Assembly (NCBI GenBank): GCA_008638375.1
Contig: CM018041.1
Location: 10,904,846-10,968,845 of the forward strand
Length of the DNA stretch: 64,000 nt
From: Nyssa sinensis
Taxonomy: Eukaryota > Streptophyta > Magnoliopsida > Cornales > Nyssaceae
Direction: 5' to 3'
The translations under genes were made by a program, and so were the position numbers. The notes beneath the pieces are model-generated. The model did no database searches. It was not told the DNA's origin and saw only the letters and a list, made by a program, of their open reading frames with translations. Shown here piece after piece: positions 11,221-22,807 of the stretch (position 1 is its first letter; every line of letters begins with the position of its first letter).

Positions 11221-13335
11221 CTAAACTAAAGGACTTGCAGATCCGTCGTCCTCATCACCATCTTCATCCTCATCATCATCGTCAATCCCAGACAGGTCGA
11301 TATCCGGGAACTTGGCGAGAAGCTTGGACTTGAAGTTATCATAACTGAGCTGCGCAATCGTATCACCCATCTTCTCGAGCTCAGTCTTCAGCCTGGCCTC
11401 AGGTCTCAACCTTGGCCTCTTCAACCTTCTGAGCCACGGAGGCCTGAAGGCACTATTCTCCTCCTTCAGCTTGGTCAGGTCCTGAAGAAGGGAGTCTCGT
11501 TCAGACTGAAGAGAATCCCTCTCAAGCTTAATGGAATCCCTCTCGGACTCCATAATTGAGAGGCAATTCCTCGCCTTCCTTTAGCTCGTCCTCGGCCGAG
11601 GTGGCTTGAGATCGGGCCGTGCCGAGCTGTAGCCGAGCTTCATCCAGCTCTTCTTCCAGCCTCTCCAAGGCCTGCAGGTCCACTGTGGCCTCCATCATGA
11701 CGGCCAAGTTATGCAAAGTCTGCAAAAATAGGAGTAAGAGGCACATCAGTAAAGAAGAAAAGAGGGAAAACACCAAGGGAGAGAGATCGGTCGTTACCTT
11801 CAAATGGGCGCTCATAGCGCCGATCACTGTCTTTTCAGTACCTTTTCTAGTACTGCAAGGAGGGGGAGTCCTTTCGAGGGGCCTCCGCCCAGAAATCTTC
11901 AATGGCCTGATGGACGGCCCTGTATCCATCAGGCATCTGCTCCAACCGAGCACCCACTTTCGCCTTACCCCTCGGTTGAGATCTTTGAGCCGAGGAAGGG
12001 GCAGGCCTCGGTGCCACCGCACCCCTCTGGGGGGCAGAAGAAGGCTCCCTAATCACCACCCCCTTCTGGAGGGCAGAGGAGGGCTCCCTGATCACAACGC
12101 CCCTCAGAGGAGGCAAAGAAGAGGGAGAAGCAGAAGAGGCGGGCCCCTTCCTAGGAGGCGCAGAAGTGGATGGGTCGGTCGTCCTCGTCCTCTTCGAAGA
12201 AGACGCAGCAAGAGGAGGCTGGCTCGCCACCCTCTTTTTCTTTGCCGAACCCCATTTACCGGCGACGGATTTGAGGACTTCATCGACAACATTCTTGTCC
12301 TTGGGAGACATTGAGGAGCCCGAGTGAAGAATAGCTCGGTAGTCCCTGTTTGGAGTCTGAAGGAGCCTCTTGTATTGATCTTTTAGAGCAGGGGTGAAGG
12401 GAGGCCTCTTCTTGATGCTCTTGTCTGCACAAAGAAGTTTTGAACAATGGTTAGTCATAAACACAGAGACAAGCGCAGAACAAAGTTACAAAAGAAAAGG
12501 GGGTCTCACCCATAAACCCCATGCTCTGAGGGAACGTGGAGAACTAGTCCTCAAGGTCGGTCACCTCCCACTCTCCACTAACAAAGAAATACCGATCTTT
12601 CCAAAATTTATTGGAAGACGGTACGTAAGACAAAGGTCGGAAACCCTGGTCAAACGACATATAGTAGAGGCCCTCCGCCTTCAGGTACTTGAGATCCATT
12701 TTACTACGGATCAGATCTAAAGAAACCTCAACACCGTTCAGACGACCCAAAACCATAAACCCTAATAGGTGTCTCCAACTATTCAAAAGCAGGTCGGCCG
12801 GGCAGAGGTTAAACCAGCAAAAGAAATCCCTAAGCAATCTAGGGAAAAGAAGGCGTAGCCCCATCTCAAACCAGGCGGTGTAAACACATATTTCGCCTTC
12901 CCTAACATCCCAAGGATAGTCTAGGTCGTCGGGAGCCCTAAGGGTAACGTTTGAAGGGAAGTCATGCCTCTCCCTTATAACATCCAACCATGAGGAGGCT
13001 ACAGCACTCTCTGTCTCCTCTCCCTGAGAAGATCGACTAGAGACCTCACCCTCTCTATCTCTAGACTCTGAGAAGGCGTCAACAATCCTAACTTGGGGAC
13101 TAGAACGAGTCTCTTCCTACCTAGTCCCAAGGAACTACTACCCCTAACTAGGGTTTGCGACAGGGAATAAGCCTCTAGGGAGGCACCCTGATCCATCACC
13201 AACACCAGAAGATGCCGAAGAGGTCGACATTCCAAAATAACCAAAAAGGGAAGAGAAGATAGTGGAAGAATGAACAAAATACCAAAACCGAACCTGAATA
13301 AAAGTAAAGGACTTCGGATGAATGGAACTCTTCAC
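11221..13335 (-). pseudogene. Antisense extra gene of the Tat element (plant transposon-protein family), spliced, disrupted
   Basis: A second gene runs opposite to gag-pol, in the position of the antisense ORF known in Tat-lineage elements. From its start near 13230 (MSTSSASSGVGDG) it passes a conserved block at 12987-12544 with DVIRERHDFPSNVTLRAPD, LRLLFPRLLRDFFCWFNLCP and DLKYLKAEGLYYMS. This resembles the 'putative gypsy-type transposon' domain. A probable intron lies near 12425-12510. A basic serine/proline-rich segment (12400-11850) follows, with repeated VVIREPSSA units. The C-terminus is coiled-coil (SERDSIKLERDSLQSERDSL) with an acidic tail DDDDEDEDGDEDDG near 11270. Frames differ between segments, so stops and shifts are present. 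The function of this protein in the family is unknown. Confidence 0.75.
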
Positions 13336-13620
13336 GGGCTAGCTTGCTGGTTCGACAATGACAGAATGCATATTTCTCTCCGAAGTATAAAAGACGGTAA
13401 AAGAATCGTACAAGGCATTTTCTCCCTTTTATATGCATTCGGAGAGTAATGGCTACCCAGGCGAACCGTCACGACAGTATCGCAACAATAATGACTTGAG
13501 AAACCCAAGAATCGGCTGCGCAATAAATGATGTACCAACGGACGTCTAGGAAAACAAGAAGACAGAACGCATGACTTTTCGGGCACTCATAAAACCTTAG
13601 TTACGCCCCGAGCTCCAACT

Positions 13621-13637
13621 AAGGCTTGGGGGGGGAG
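13621..13637 (+). promoter_or_regulatory. Polypurine tract of the Tat element
   Basis: aaggcttgggggggga lies immediately before the 3' LTR start at 13642 and would prime plus-strand DNA synthesis. Confidence 0.8.
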
Positions 13638-13641
13638 TAAC

Positions 13642-14350
13642 TGATATAACATTATGTGACACACCAACCACTGCATGACACGTGTAACTGTAGCTCGGCC
13701 ATATAACCTATGCTCGGTCACCCAATTCATGCTCGGCCGTATAACTTATGCTCGATCACTTAGTTCATGCTCGGCCATATAACTTATGCTCGGTTATTCA
13801 GTTCATGACTCAGCCGTATAACTGATGTGCACTCATGCAGTTCATGATCGGTCATATACCTCATCCTCGGTCGATCAAGGGCATAACCCATATGGACCGA
13901 GCTCATATTATCAAAGCAGGACTGCTCTTCTACAAAGCTAATGTATACAGATGCAAGTCTGCAGCACAACACATCAATGATCAGACCTTATCACCGCCTC
14001 AATGAGCATCGAGCAGGAAATAAGGAAACTGTCTCCAACAAGGAAACTGCCACACTGAGTTACCATATTCAACAAGGTAACTGATATCTCCGAAGATCCA
14101 ATCCCTATATTCATGGCTCCAAATCCTAATCAACTTGGGAGAGTCATTGCCTATAAATTCAACCTTAAAGGTACGCTTTACTTTCATGCTCATTATTTGG
14201 CTTTCATTACAGTCCTTCAATTCAGTTCACTGACTTAAGCATCGGAGCGGCTACCGCCGGAGCCAACCCGGTGGTCCTCTAATCTTCCGTTTCAAGTGTT
14301 TCGCAGAGAGCCGAGCTTGAATCTCACGTGGGCCAAAAAGTGCAACATCA
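13642..14350 (+). repeat. 3' LTR of the Tat element
   Basis: It begins TGATATAAC and ends GCAACATCA, followed by the ATAAG target copy. It is about 97% identical to the 5' LTR by eye, and the differences are almost entirely transitions. Confidence 0.95.
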
Positions 14351-14355
14351 ATAAG

Positions 14356-15660
14356 TAATTCATATATAAGTATTATAGATTATAAATTATAGATATATTC
14401 ACGTATGCAAAGCCTACTAATGTATCAATTCTACTAAGATTACTCGAGATGAAAAGACAAGAGAGAGTTGGGTTCAGATTCAGTGTGTCACAATTTGCTA
14501 CGACTTTTTTATTAAGATTTTGACTCGCGACCATCCCATTGAAATCTTTTGGAGTGAAATAGCAATTAGCAGCTTTGGTGGAAATAATGAAACCCACCAG
14601 GGAAAGGGAAGTTGATTAATGCATTGGTTTGCTCATATGCAACTTATACCACACTGTTCAAAATTTGCTATGAATGGCAATAATCATACTTGATCATTAA
14701 ATGTAGGTTTTCAGCAACTCTTCCTTATTTAGGAGTGTAGTTATGGAACCAGATGAAATTGACAGGTTGAAGATATTAAATCAGTTTGATTCGATTAATT
14801 TATTATTTTTATTAAAAATTAAAAATAATTAAAATCATAAATGAGATTCATTTCATGTAAGAAAATGGTGTCTAAAAATAATACACAAGGTAGTGTCACT
14901 AGCATTATTGATGATAAAATTTAAAAGAAAATAAGATATTATTGCGTATATTTTTGTTATACATACAAATATATATATATATATATATATATAACTTATA
15001 CATTAAAATAATCTCAATGATTATGTATATATTTTGTTATTTATCACTGGATAATAAAAATATTTTTTTTATTTTTTTATTATTTTTAATATATTAATTA
15101 TAAAATTAGTTGATAAGCTTCTTTATTAATTTATTGTCCAGTCCAATTATAATAACTATGTTCAAAGGGCTCTCTCTCTTACACACACACACACAACACT
15201 CTTATCCATCATGACTCTATATATCTATTATTTCTTAATATTATTTTTTTTCTCGTTTTCTACTTTGCAATACACATATTTTTCCCTTATACTGTCTATC
15301 ATATATATTATTAGTACAGTATGCATGCAATGAAAGAGGCTATGAGTGAATTCATAAAAGCATGATTGCAGGAGAGGCCTTTACCAACTAAAAAATATTG
15401 GATTGCAGGGGAAGGCATGATTATGGGTATCAAAAGCTTTCCAGAACACTAATTAAAGAATTCAGAAAAGCAACCCAATTTTAGCATGGAAATACATATC
15501 ATAGTGTTTTCACGTGATTTTGATATTTCATAAATATAACATAGGTAGGAGGATGGCATTGTCTTTTCAAAGTTCCAGATTTATATCCTCCCTTTTTTAC
15601 AAGGGTATGGAAATCACCAAATGTGTTGGTAAGTAACATTATTTTCCTTCTTTGTATTTT
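14356..15660. other. AT-rich intergenic DNA
   Basis: No gene is supported. It contains a (TA)n tract near 14969-14992, a short (AC)n run near 15181 and long A/T runs. Its right end is the downstream flank of the F-box pseudogene. Confidence 0.6.
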
Positions 15661-15667
15661 GTTTTTT

Positions 15668-16065
15668 TTATCGTGACAGTTGGCGAGAATGTTCTTTATA
15701 AAAGTCATAAGGTATGATAGGAACTTCAACTTTTTCTCCAATAATTGGATTACAAATGCAATAGCACTTCTCTTTAGACTTGAAGTATGCCATCAACCCA
15801 CCTGTTGAGGCACAATTAGTGTACACAAAATCATATCTAGTCTTTTGACCCAAATCTGCAAAAGGAATTTTCATTCCCTCAATATTATCTCCTACTTTTT
15901 CCACAAAACACATGTTAAGGTCCACACAGCTAAACTCGTAGACATAACTAGGGTTTCTAATAGTGCGATTTAGATGCATTTCTATGAAGTGGAGGTCACT
16001 TATCGTTGTATATAGGAGTTTACATGTGCACTTCAATCTTATGAGGGACTCCATAGGTAACTTAA
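15668..16065 (-). pseudogene. F-box gene, 3' portion, split by a TR-GAG insertion
   Basis: The minus-strand frame gives KLPMESLIRLKCTCKLLYTT at the insertion edge, which is the second half of an F-box. It continues with SDLHFIEMHLNRTIRNPSYV and a cysteine-rich segment with YFKSKEKCYCICNPIIGEKV to a stop at 15668. F-box proteins are the substrate-receptor subunits of SCF ubiquitin ligases, and the region after the box usually carries a substrate-binding F-box-associated domain of about 200-250 residues. Here only about 100 residues follow, so the 3' part is truncated as well. Joined across the insertion, the F-box reads continuously with the fragment at 18031-18104. The gene cannot be made from this allele. 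Confidence 0.8.
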
Positions 16066-16514
16066 TGATGTAGGACAGATTTGGTACCTTAAAAATATGA
16101 AAAGTTGTTTTAGAGTTGTATTAGGATTGTTTAGTTTTTTATTTTAATTTATTTATAATTTTTGTAGTTTCCTAGTTTTATTTGGATTAGTAGAGAAAAT
16201 ATAGGAATTAATAATTTCCTATTTGAGTTGCTAGTCTTTATTGTAATAGGATTAGTATAAAAATAAGAGTTTTGGGTTCCTAGTCAAAGTAGTAGTGTTT
16301 TAGCACTATAAATATGATGTAATAGGTCTTTATGAGTGATTATTCATTAACATTAATTCAATTACGAATTTTGGAAATTTATTTTCTCTTGTTGGGTGAG
16401 GAGTCCCCATGTTCTGTGCTCGTGGATTCGAGTGTGTTACTTTTGTTCGTGAATTCGGACAATTATCCAAGAAATAGGCGGTGCTCTATTTCTTTACAAG
16501 CTTCCACTACGTCA
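16066..16514 (+). repeat. 5' LTR of the TR-GAG element
   Basis: It has the TG...CA termini TGATGTAGG and ACGTCA. It carries a tataaat box (about 16308) that could serve as the promoter. Confidence 0.92.
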
Positions 16515-16515
16515 G

Positions 16516-16530
16516 TTGGTATCAGAGCAG
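16516..16530 (+). promoter_or_regulatory. tRNA-Met primer-binding site of the TR-GAG element
   Basis: ttggtatcagagcag sits one or two bases after the LTR end and is the standard complement of the plant initiator tRNA-Met 3' end. Confidence 0.85.
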
Positions 16531-16546
16531 GCTTAATCCTGTTCAG

Positions 16547-17635
16547 ATGGCGAATGCACGGAACGAAGGCGAAATTCTTGACGGCGGTGACCGTGAGAAC
16601 AATATGGTTACGAAGATTGAAGTTGTTCGTGAACGCCATCCAGAGATTCCACGTAGGCAACTAGCCTATGAGGATAAAGACAGAACTATTCGCAATTATG
16701 AAAGACTACCATATTTTAGTGGTAACTTTTATTTTGAAGACTTTCTTGATTGGATATATGATTTAAATGATTGTCTTTATGATTTAAGACTGTTAGAAGA
16801 AAAAGAATATTTTTGGGCTGAAGCTAAATTCATTGGATTCGCGAAAAGATGGTGGCTTGATTTACAGAGGCGTAGACAACTACAAGGAAAAAGATATATT
16901 CGTTCATGGCCAAGAATGATGAAACTGCTTATGAATAAATTTTTGCCAAGAAATTATTTACAGATTTTAGAAGATAAATACACGCTAACATGGGAAAGCA
17001 CCAAGAAAAAAAAACAAGAAAAATCTGAAATAGTGAAGGCGACTTCAACTAGTAAAGTTCCTGAATCGCTGAAAGAAGTCAACTTCCTTATAGAAGACTC
17101 TCTTGTCATAGAAAGCGAAGATCAAAGTTTTCCATGCGTTGAAAAATATCACAAAGAGTTGATAGAAAATAAAGTTAAATTTATTTTTATTGATGTTGTT
17201 AAAACAGTTGGTGCAAATGATAAAGAAGAAGTTGACCAAGAAAATTTCATTGAAGTTATCAACACTAAAGATGATGAAGCTGAACCTGAATTCGTGAAAG
17301 ATGATTCTAATACTTGTAGTAAAATTGAAATTGTGGTAGATCAAGAAGATACTTTTTGTTTCATTACTGGAGCATTATTATTATCAGAAAATGGGCCTAA
17401 AATTACCGACTTCATGGAAGATATGGTAGACGAATTTCTTGAATATTTAATTATTCTTCAAAAGATTCAATTATTATTACCCAGTTATGGACGACTTCGA
17501 GGTCGCGTACATCCAATCAACTCGAGGTCGAGTTGTTTTCAAGTGGGAGAGACTGATGTAGGACAGATTTGGTACCTTAAAAATATGGAAAGTTGTTTTA
17601 GAGTTGTATTAGGATTGTTTAGTTTTTTATTTTAA
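16547..17635 (+). CDS. gag-like protein of the TR-GAG element
   Basis: An intact 362-residue frame starts at the ATG at 16547 (MANARNEGEI), 33 bp after the LTR. Residues about 50-145 resemble the Ty3/Gypsy capsid domain, with LPYFSGNFYFEDFLDWIYDL, a central FAKRWWLDLQRRRQ and WPRMMKLLMNKFLPRNYLQI. After a lysine-rich hinge (about 152-170) comes an acidic tail rich in D/E. No CCHC zinc knuckle and no pol motif is present. The frame runs through the purine tract and about 80 bases into the 3' LTR before stopping. It may form or enter virus-like particles made with a partner element's enzymes, which is inference. The acidic tail is unrecognised. Confidence 0.8.
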   Translation: MANARNEGEILDGGDRENNMVTKIEVVRERHPEIPRRQLAYEDKDRTIRNYERLPYFSGNFYFEDFLDWIYDLNDCLYDLRLLEEKEYFWAEAKFIGFAKRWWLDLQRRRQLQGKRYIRSWPRMMKLLMNKFLPRNYLQILEDKYTLTWESTKKKKQEKSEIVKATSTSKVPESLKEVNFLIEDSLVIESEDQSFPCVEKYHKELIENKVKFIFIDVVKTVGANDKEEVDQENFIEVINTKDDEAEPEFVKDDSNTCSKIEIVVDQEDTFCFITGALLLSENGPKITDFMEDMVDEFLEYLIILQKIQLLLPSYGRLRGRVHPINSRSSCFQVGETDVGQIWYLKNMESCFRVVLGLFSFLF

Positions 17636-18030
17636 TTTATTTATAATTTTTGTAGTTTCCTAGTTTTATTTGGATTAGTAGAGAAAATACAGGAATTAAT
17701 AATTTCCTATTTGAGTTGCTAGTCTTTATTGTAATAGGATTAGTATAAAAATAAGAGTTTTGGTTTCCTAGTCAAAGTAGTAGTGTTTTAGCACTATAAA
17801 TATGATGTAATAGGTCTTTATGAGATGATTATTCATTAATATTAATTCAATTACGAATTTTGGAAATTTATTTTCTCTTGTTGGGTGAGGAGTCCCCATG
17901 TTCTGTGCTCGTGGATTCGAGTGTGTTACTTTTGTTCGTGGATTCGAGTGTGTTACTTTTGTTCGTGAATTCGGACAATTATCCAAGAAATAGGCGGTGC
18001 TCTATTTCTTTACAAGCTTCCACTACGTCA
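17554..18030 (+). repeat. 3' LTR of the TR-GAG element, with a 27-bp internal duplication
   Basis: It is about 99% identical to the 5' LTR. The 27-bp unit at 17911-17937 (starting gtggattcgagtg) is repeated at once at 17938-17964, while the 5' LTR has one copy. This accounts for nearly all of the length difference. Confidence 0.92.
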
Positions 18031-18104
18031 CTTAAAAATGATATCAAGTAGGATTTCACACGGAAGATCTTCTATTTGTGTCTTTTTTCATTTTTTTTGC
18101 CCAT
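18031..18104 (-). pseudogene. F-box gene, 5' portion
   Basis: The minus strand encodes IEDLPCEILLDIIFK, the first half of an F-box, ending exactly at the TR-GAG insertion site. The second half resumes at 16065. A candidate start at 18104 (MGKKNEKRHK) is one base out of frame with the F-box because of the A-rich run between them, so either a frameshift preceded the insertion or the true start lies elsewhere. Confidence 0.78.
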
Positions 18105-19057
18105 AGCTTCCCTTTCTCATGTTCATCATCACCATTTTCAATATGAAGCTCTTGATTTTGCAATGCTTCTTGAGAATGGAAGGATGTCATTTATGTGTAT
18201 ATCTTAGTCACTCTTGAAAGATATGACTCCTCACTCTTTGGATATCTATTTAGGATCTGATAAGTAACTCTACAAGACGTGTGGGAGCAAAAAAGAAGTG
18301 AAAGCCAGACATAGACATTAGGAAACCATAGCCAACCAAAAATATATTCTTCACAATTGTAGAGGTCTTAGTTCATTTTTTTATGACGAGGAGTGCAAAT
18401 ACCAAATAAGGCTTAAGCCATACAAATAATTATACATATTAGAATTATTTAGAGAAGAATATTCATTAAATTTACATAGATTTTACGAAAGACATGAAAA
18501 AATTACACTATATCTCATGAGTTATTATATCTCCCGGGAAAGAAAGGGTTGTTCTAATAATCATGTATATCCTTATTTTTCAAAAACTGACTCGATTGAA
18601 CAATGTTTTTGAAGGTCAATTCTACTAGAATCAAACAATTAAACTAAAATAAACACCCTCTAAACTCTCCGACACACCTACTTAATATATCTATTTACAT
18701 TATTTCTCATTAGATCGACTCTTAAGTTCACTTCTTTTTTTGTTTTTTCCTACTCGACACAATCATAATTATTTACAAATAAAAAAATTATATTCATATT
18801 TACTTTTTGACCAATAGGACTCTACTTTAAAAGTCAAATTAGTCAGATACTTTTACATGTAAAAACAAATTCATTGCATTTACTTTTAACAAATGATATT
18901 TGTATAGTTTTTATTTGAATAAAAAGTTGATATGGAGTGTCAATAAAGACTCCCTTACAAATATTCCATGTCTATGAATAGAGAAATACAATGAGGTAAT
19001 GAGCAAGAGTTAATGAATATGATTTGATTTGATTCTACTGGATTTTAATGAAAATAA

Positions 19058-19094
<37 letters not shown>

Positions 19095-20301
19095 GTGGGC
19101 ATGATTTGTTTAATTACATGGGGGCATTTAATCACTTTGAGGGCCCTAATTTTTCTAAAAAAAATTTTTTTCCCACACCAAAAAACTGATTACAATAGTT
19201 TACAATCATATATTAAAATAAAAGAAGAAAGGTTTTCTAAACAAAAATTCCGTACAGTTTCAGAAAGTAGTAATTAATTCTTGTAATACTGTGTAAATGC
19301 CATTTAAAAGGGAATGATCCATGATGATTCAATTCTTATAGCTGTTAATAAAATTAAAATTTTAAAAATAAAAAATAAAAAATAATAATAATTACTACGT
19401 GAATGCAGATCAAAGTTCAATGTAGTGGCCAGACTAACATTTAATTCCCTGAAAATTTAATTAGTAAATTATTGTCTTAAAGAGGAAAAAAAATTAAAAA
19501 CATTTGGGATTGTTGGTTTTAATTTTACAGTTATATGACTAAGACATTTTCTTATCAGTATTCTAAATATTCTTTCATTTGATTATAGTAATTTTGTAAC
19601 AACCAACTTAGTCACCAATAACAACATTTGTAGCTACATATGTTCTCTTGTCATGTTTATTTGAGAACAAAGGTAAACTATGTTTTTTTAACCTTTAAAT
19701 TTTAGAGTTAATTATTGGAAGGGTTTTCAAAATAAGTGTTTACAATGTGAGGTGCAAGACAAAACATTGCATTTTTTTTTGGGAGGGGGGGGGGGAAGAG
19801 ATTGCAATTATAGATTTTAGGACCAAAAATGCAAAAGCATGCACATTTGTGTTTTGCTTAAAATTCTAAAAATGAAAGTCATGTGAGGCAATTTGTTGCG
19901 ATGCCTTTTTCAGTGAGTAATTCTTGTATGAAATTGGTCCTTGGACTAGGCCAATCACTATCTATTATGTAGATGAGTTGTATAACTTTAAGGAGACAAA
20001 AAAAGGAGGGGAGAGATTCAATCATAGGTCCTCCAAAAAATACTTACTTAGCACAAGATCCAATTCAAAATATTTTAACCAAAAAAGTCCATAGGAATCT
20101 TGTTGACAAAAATATCATTCCTTGCGCAAACATGAAGGAACAACTTCTTTCAACCCCAACCTACTCCAACATTGTAATGTCATCACTTTTTTATTCTTGA
20201 AACTTCAAGATTAAATAACTTACATTATATAAGCCTATTTTTCATATCTATATATATATATATATATATTTGGATTCTATAAATCGAAATCTTTCAAACA
20301 A
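18105..20301. other. AT-rich intergenic DNA
   Basis: No gene is supported. It includes the presumed upstream region of the F-box gene, an (AAT)n microsatellite at about 19059-19092, an A/G-rich stretch near 19780 and a (TA)n tract near 20250-20270 just left of the chromovirus. Confidence 0.6.
19059..19092. repeat. (AAT)n microsatellite
   Basis: About eleven uninterrupted aat/taa units. Confidence 0.9.
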
Positions 20302-22751
20302 TGTCACGCCCCGAATTTCCCACGAACCCGGGCGCGAGTAACGAGACAGAAAGTAAAATAATAAAAGGACAAAAGTAATTAAATTCAATAAACATGCGTC
20401 CATCATCATCCATACATAGAGTAACATCGAATACATTGTTCATCAGTCATTCGGGCTTAAGCCCTTACATAACAAAATACAAGTCTCATGGATCACAAAT
20501 ACATCACGTGTTTCGCCCTCTCAGGGCATCACTAAGTCTCATGTGGCTGGAGGATCCTCATCTGAAAATGTTGCCCACGAATGGGTCAGCACAACTGCTG
20601 GTATGATGAAATGCTAATGCCAGAAATAAAGCTAAGGCGTGGCATGTGCAAAGTGTACATTTATTTCTAAATGACATTCAAGCATCGCAGTAATATATAT
20701 GAATGGTATGTATGACACACCCATGCACAACTCTATGCCACACCCATGTCTCATTTACGGGTACTCCCCGATGGCACGAAGTACCAATGCAATGGCCAAT
20801 TTTGGGTTTTTCACCACAGGATCTACACCCTCATAATGCAAAGCACCACGTGCTTACCCACGCCATGTTCTCAAAGGATTCATCATATGCCAATATGTCA
20901 ATGCAATCTCAATGATACATGGTTTCCACAATATAGCATGCTCGAGACAATAATATATAAATCACCTAACTGATTCCACATGCAATCATATCTCGTAAAA
21001 TCAACATATACACATGTCGTGAGTCACATTCATCATTCACTAAATATTCATAAGGTACAAGTAACATGTAAGCATGTGAACAACCAATTCCAAATAAACG
21101 GTAAACACATTACAGATAAACACATACAGCATTCAGTCATTCACAAATATTCCTAACTTAACTTCATTTCTAACACTAGCAAAACACCATACCTGATGGG
21201 TTGGTATCAACCCTAGAAGATTGAGCACTATATGTAACTGAACGGGCGGACGAAAATGTAGGAGATCAGATCGCCTCCTCCTGTCCTGTCAGTGTCCCTA
21301 AAAGTAGGAATTACAATTCAGTCCATTGTTGTTTGAATGTACGCTATTCATCAAATTTTATGTCTTTAAATTCATAGGTTTCTATTCTGCTAAATTAAAC
21401 TCTACCATTGGTTTTAGAACGTTTAAGAAAGTAAGTCTAGGTTTTCGTAGAACTCAATTCGGGCACCGGGGTTCAAAAGGGCAAAACAGTTATTTTGCAC
21501 TTTACACGTGTCCTTACATTTCGTGACCTCTTTTCACAAATCGGACTCCACGGTTGAGTCCGGAATGTTCGAGATAATAAAATTCCACTATTTTTTTACC
21601 TAATTCGGAGTTCGTTTGACTGTGTTTCAATCTAGGGGCATTTTGGTAATTTTAAGGGTTACTACGGGTCTTTTATTTTTCGGGACCCCGTCTCGTAAAA
21701 CGGACCTCACCATTGGTCTCAGAATAGTCGAGATAGTCAAAATACACTAATGACTTGTCTCATTTGGACTCCGGGATGCTTTCGAATATTTAATTAATTA
21801 AATTAATTTAATTAAATAATTAATTAATTAATTTAATTAATATTTTATTAATAATTTAATCAGGTGGGTCAAAGCGTAATTTCTAACAGTTGGGGGGTCA
21901 ATTTGTAATTTCCGAAAATTCAGGGTTAGGGTTCAAATTCAAAAGGTTCAAATTCAAAGGTTTAAATTCTAAAAGGTTCAAATTCATTTAATTTAAAACA
22001 ATGGCTGACACGTGGCAGGGGCGACCCGTACCCGCCCGAACCAGACCCGGATCCGACCCGAGAACCGACCCAACCCCCACCTTCTTCCCCGATTTTCCGG
22101 TGAAGCAGCGGTAGGGTTCCGGCGCCTTCTCCGGCGCCGGCGACCGACCTCCGGCGTGTTTTCCCCATTTTCAAAATGCCATTTCCTCCCTTTTTTCACG
22201 TAGATCACATCCCCAACCCCCATTTCCCTCAAAACCCCCTCCATCTCCACGAAATAGAGGGTCAAACCCCCGGTCAACTCTCCGGCCACCCATTTTTCCC
22301 CCATTTTCCCCCACGATTTTGAACCCAATTCAATCCCATTCACTTTCTGCACCTCATAGGGTTATTTTAGGATCATTTGAAGGAAGTTTTACACATGAAA
22401 TGTTGAGGTTCAACCTCCATGGCCGAGACCTGCAACTAGGGATTTCTCCCTAGTTTCTCAACCATTCATTCTCATTCTTCTTGCAAAATGATCCCTACAT
22501 TATGCTCTCTAAGATCCTATAATTCAAATCAATTAAAATGCTTTAAAAAAATTTGAAACAGAAGTGACCCACTTACAATTTTTCTTGGCCGTTTCTCTCT
22601 CTAGCCGTGCCCACTTCCACCTTTCTGGTTCCTCCTCGAGCCTCCTCTCCTTCTTCACAGTCTAGAACTCTCTCTCTCTCTCTGTTTCTCTCTTCTTTCT
22701 CTTTCTTTCCTTCTCTTTTCTTCTCACCCGAGACACACCCTCATTTCTCTA

Positions 22752-22807
<56 letters not shown>

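Larger units (their letters stand above)
4166..14350 (+). mobile_element. Ty3/Gypsy LTR retrotransposon, Tat lineage, inactive
   Basis: This is a complete but decayed element of about 10.2 kb. LTRs of 710 and 709 bp both start TGATATA and end CATCA, and the 5-bp target duplication ATAAG is perfect (4161-4165 and 14351-14355). Order: LTR, gag, protease, reverse transcriptase, RNase H, integrase, a 30-bp tandem array, an antisense spliced gene, polypurine tract, LTR. The EAEYEAL-type RNase H, the YLLVAIDYFSKWAEAEPL integrase block and the antisense gene downstream of integrase are hallmarks of the Tat group. The frames are broken by many stops and frameshifts. The two LTRs differ at about 23 sites by eye (about 3%), nearly all transitions, which suggests an insertion about a million years old or more depending on the rate used. 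Confidence 0.95.
16066..18030 (+). mobile_element. Non-autonomous gag-only LTR retrotransposon (TR-GAG type)
   Basis: This is a complete 1,965-bp element with LTRs of 449 and 477 bp, both starting TGATGTAGGACAG and ending CACTACGTCA. The perfect 5-bp target duplication CTTAA is at 16061-16065 and 18031-18035. A tRNA-Met primer site follows the 5' LTR and a purine tract (aagtgggagagac) precedes the 3' LTR. The only internal gene is a gag-like ORF. There is no protease, reverse transcriptase or integrase, so the element depends on a partner. LTRs differ at about four bases, one 1-base indel and a 27-bp duplication present only in the 3' LTR, so the insertion is young. It landed inside an F-box. 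A diverged LTR of the same family lies at 31904-32285. Confidence 0.93.

Noticed and set aside
16332..16664. Frame across the 5' LTR and primer site of the TR-GAG element
   Set aside because: It is an LTR/leader translation. The capsid-like ORF is in another frame and starts at 16547.
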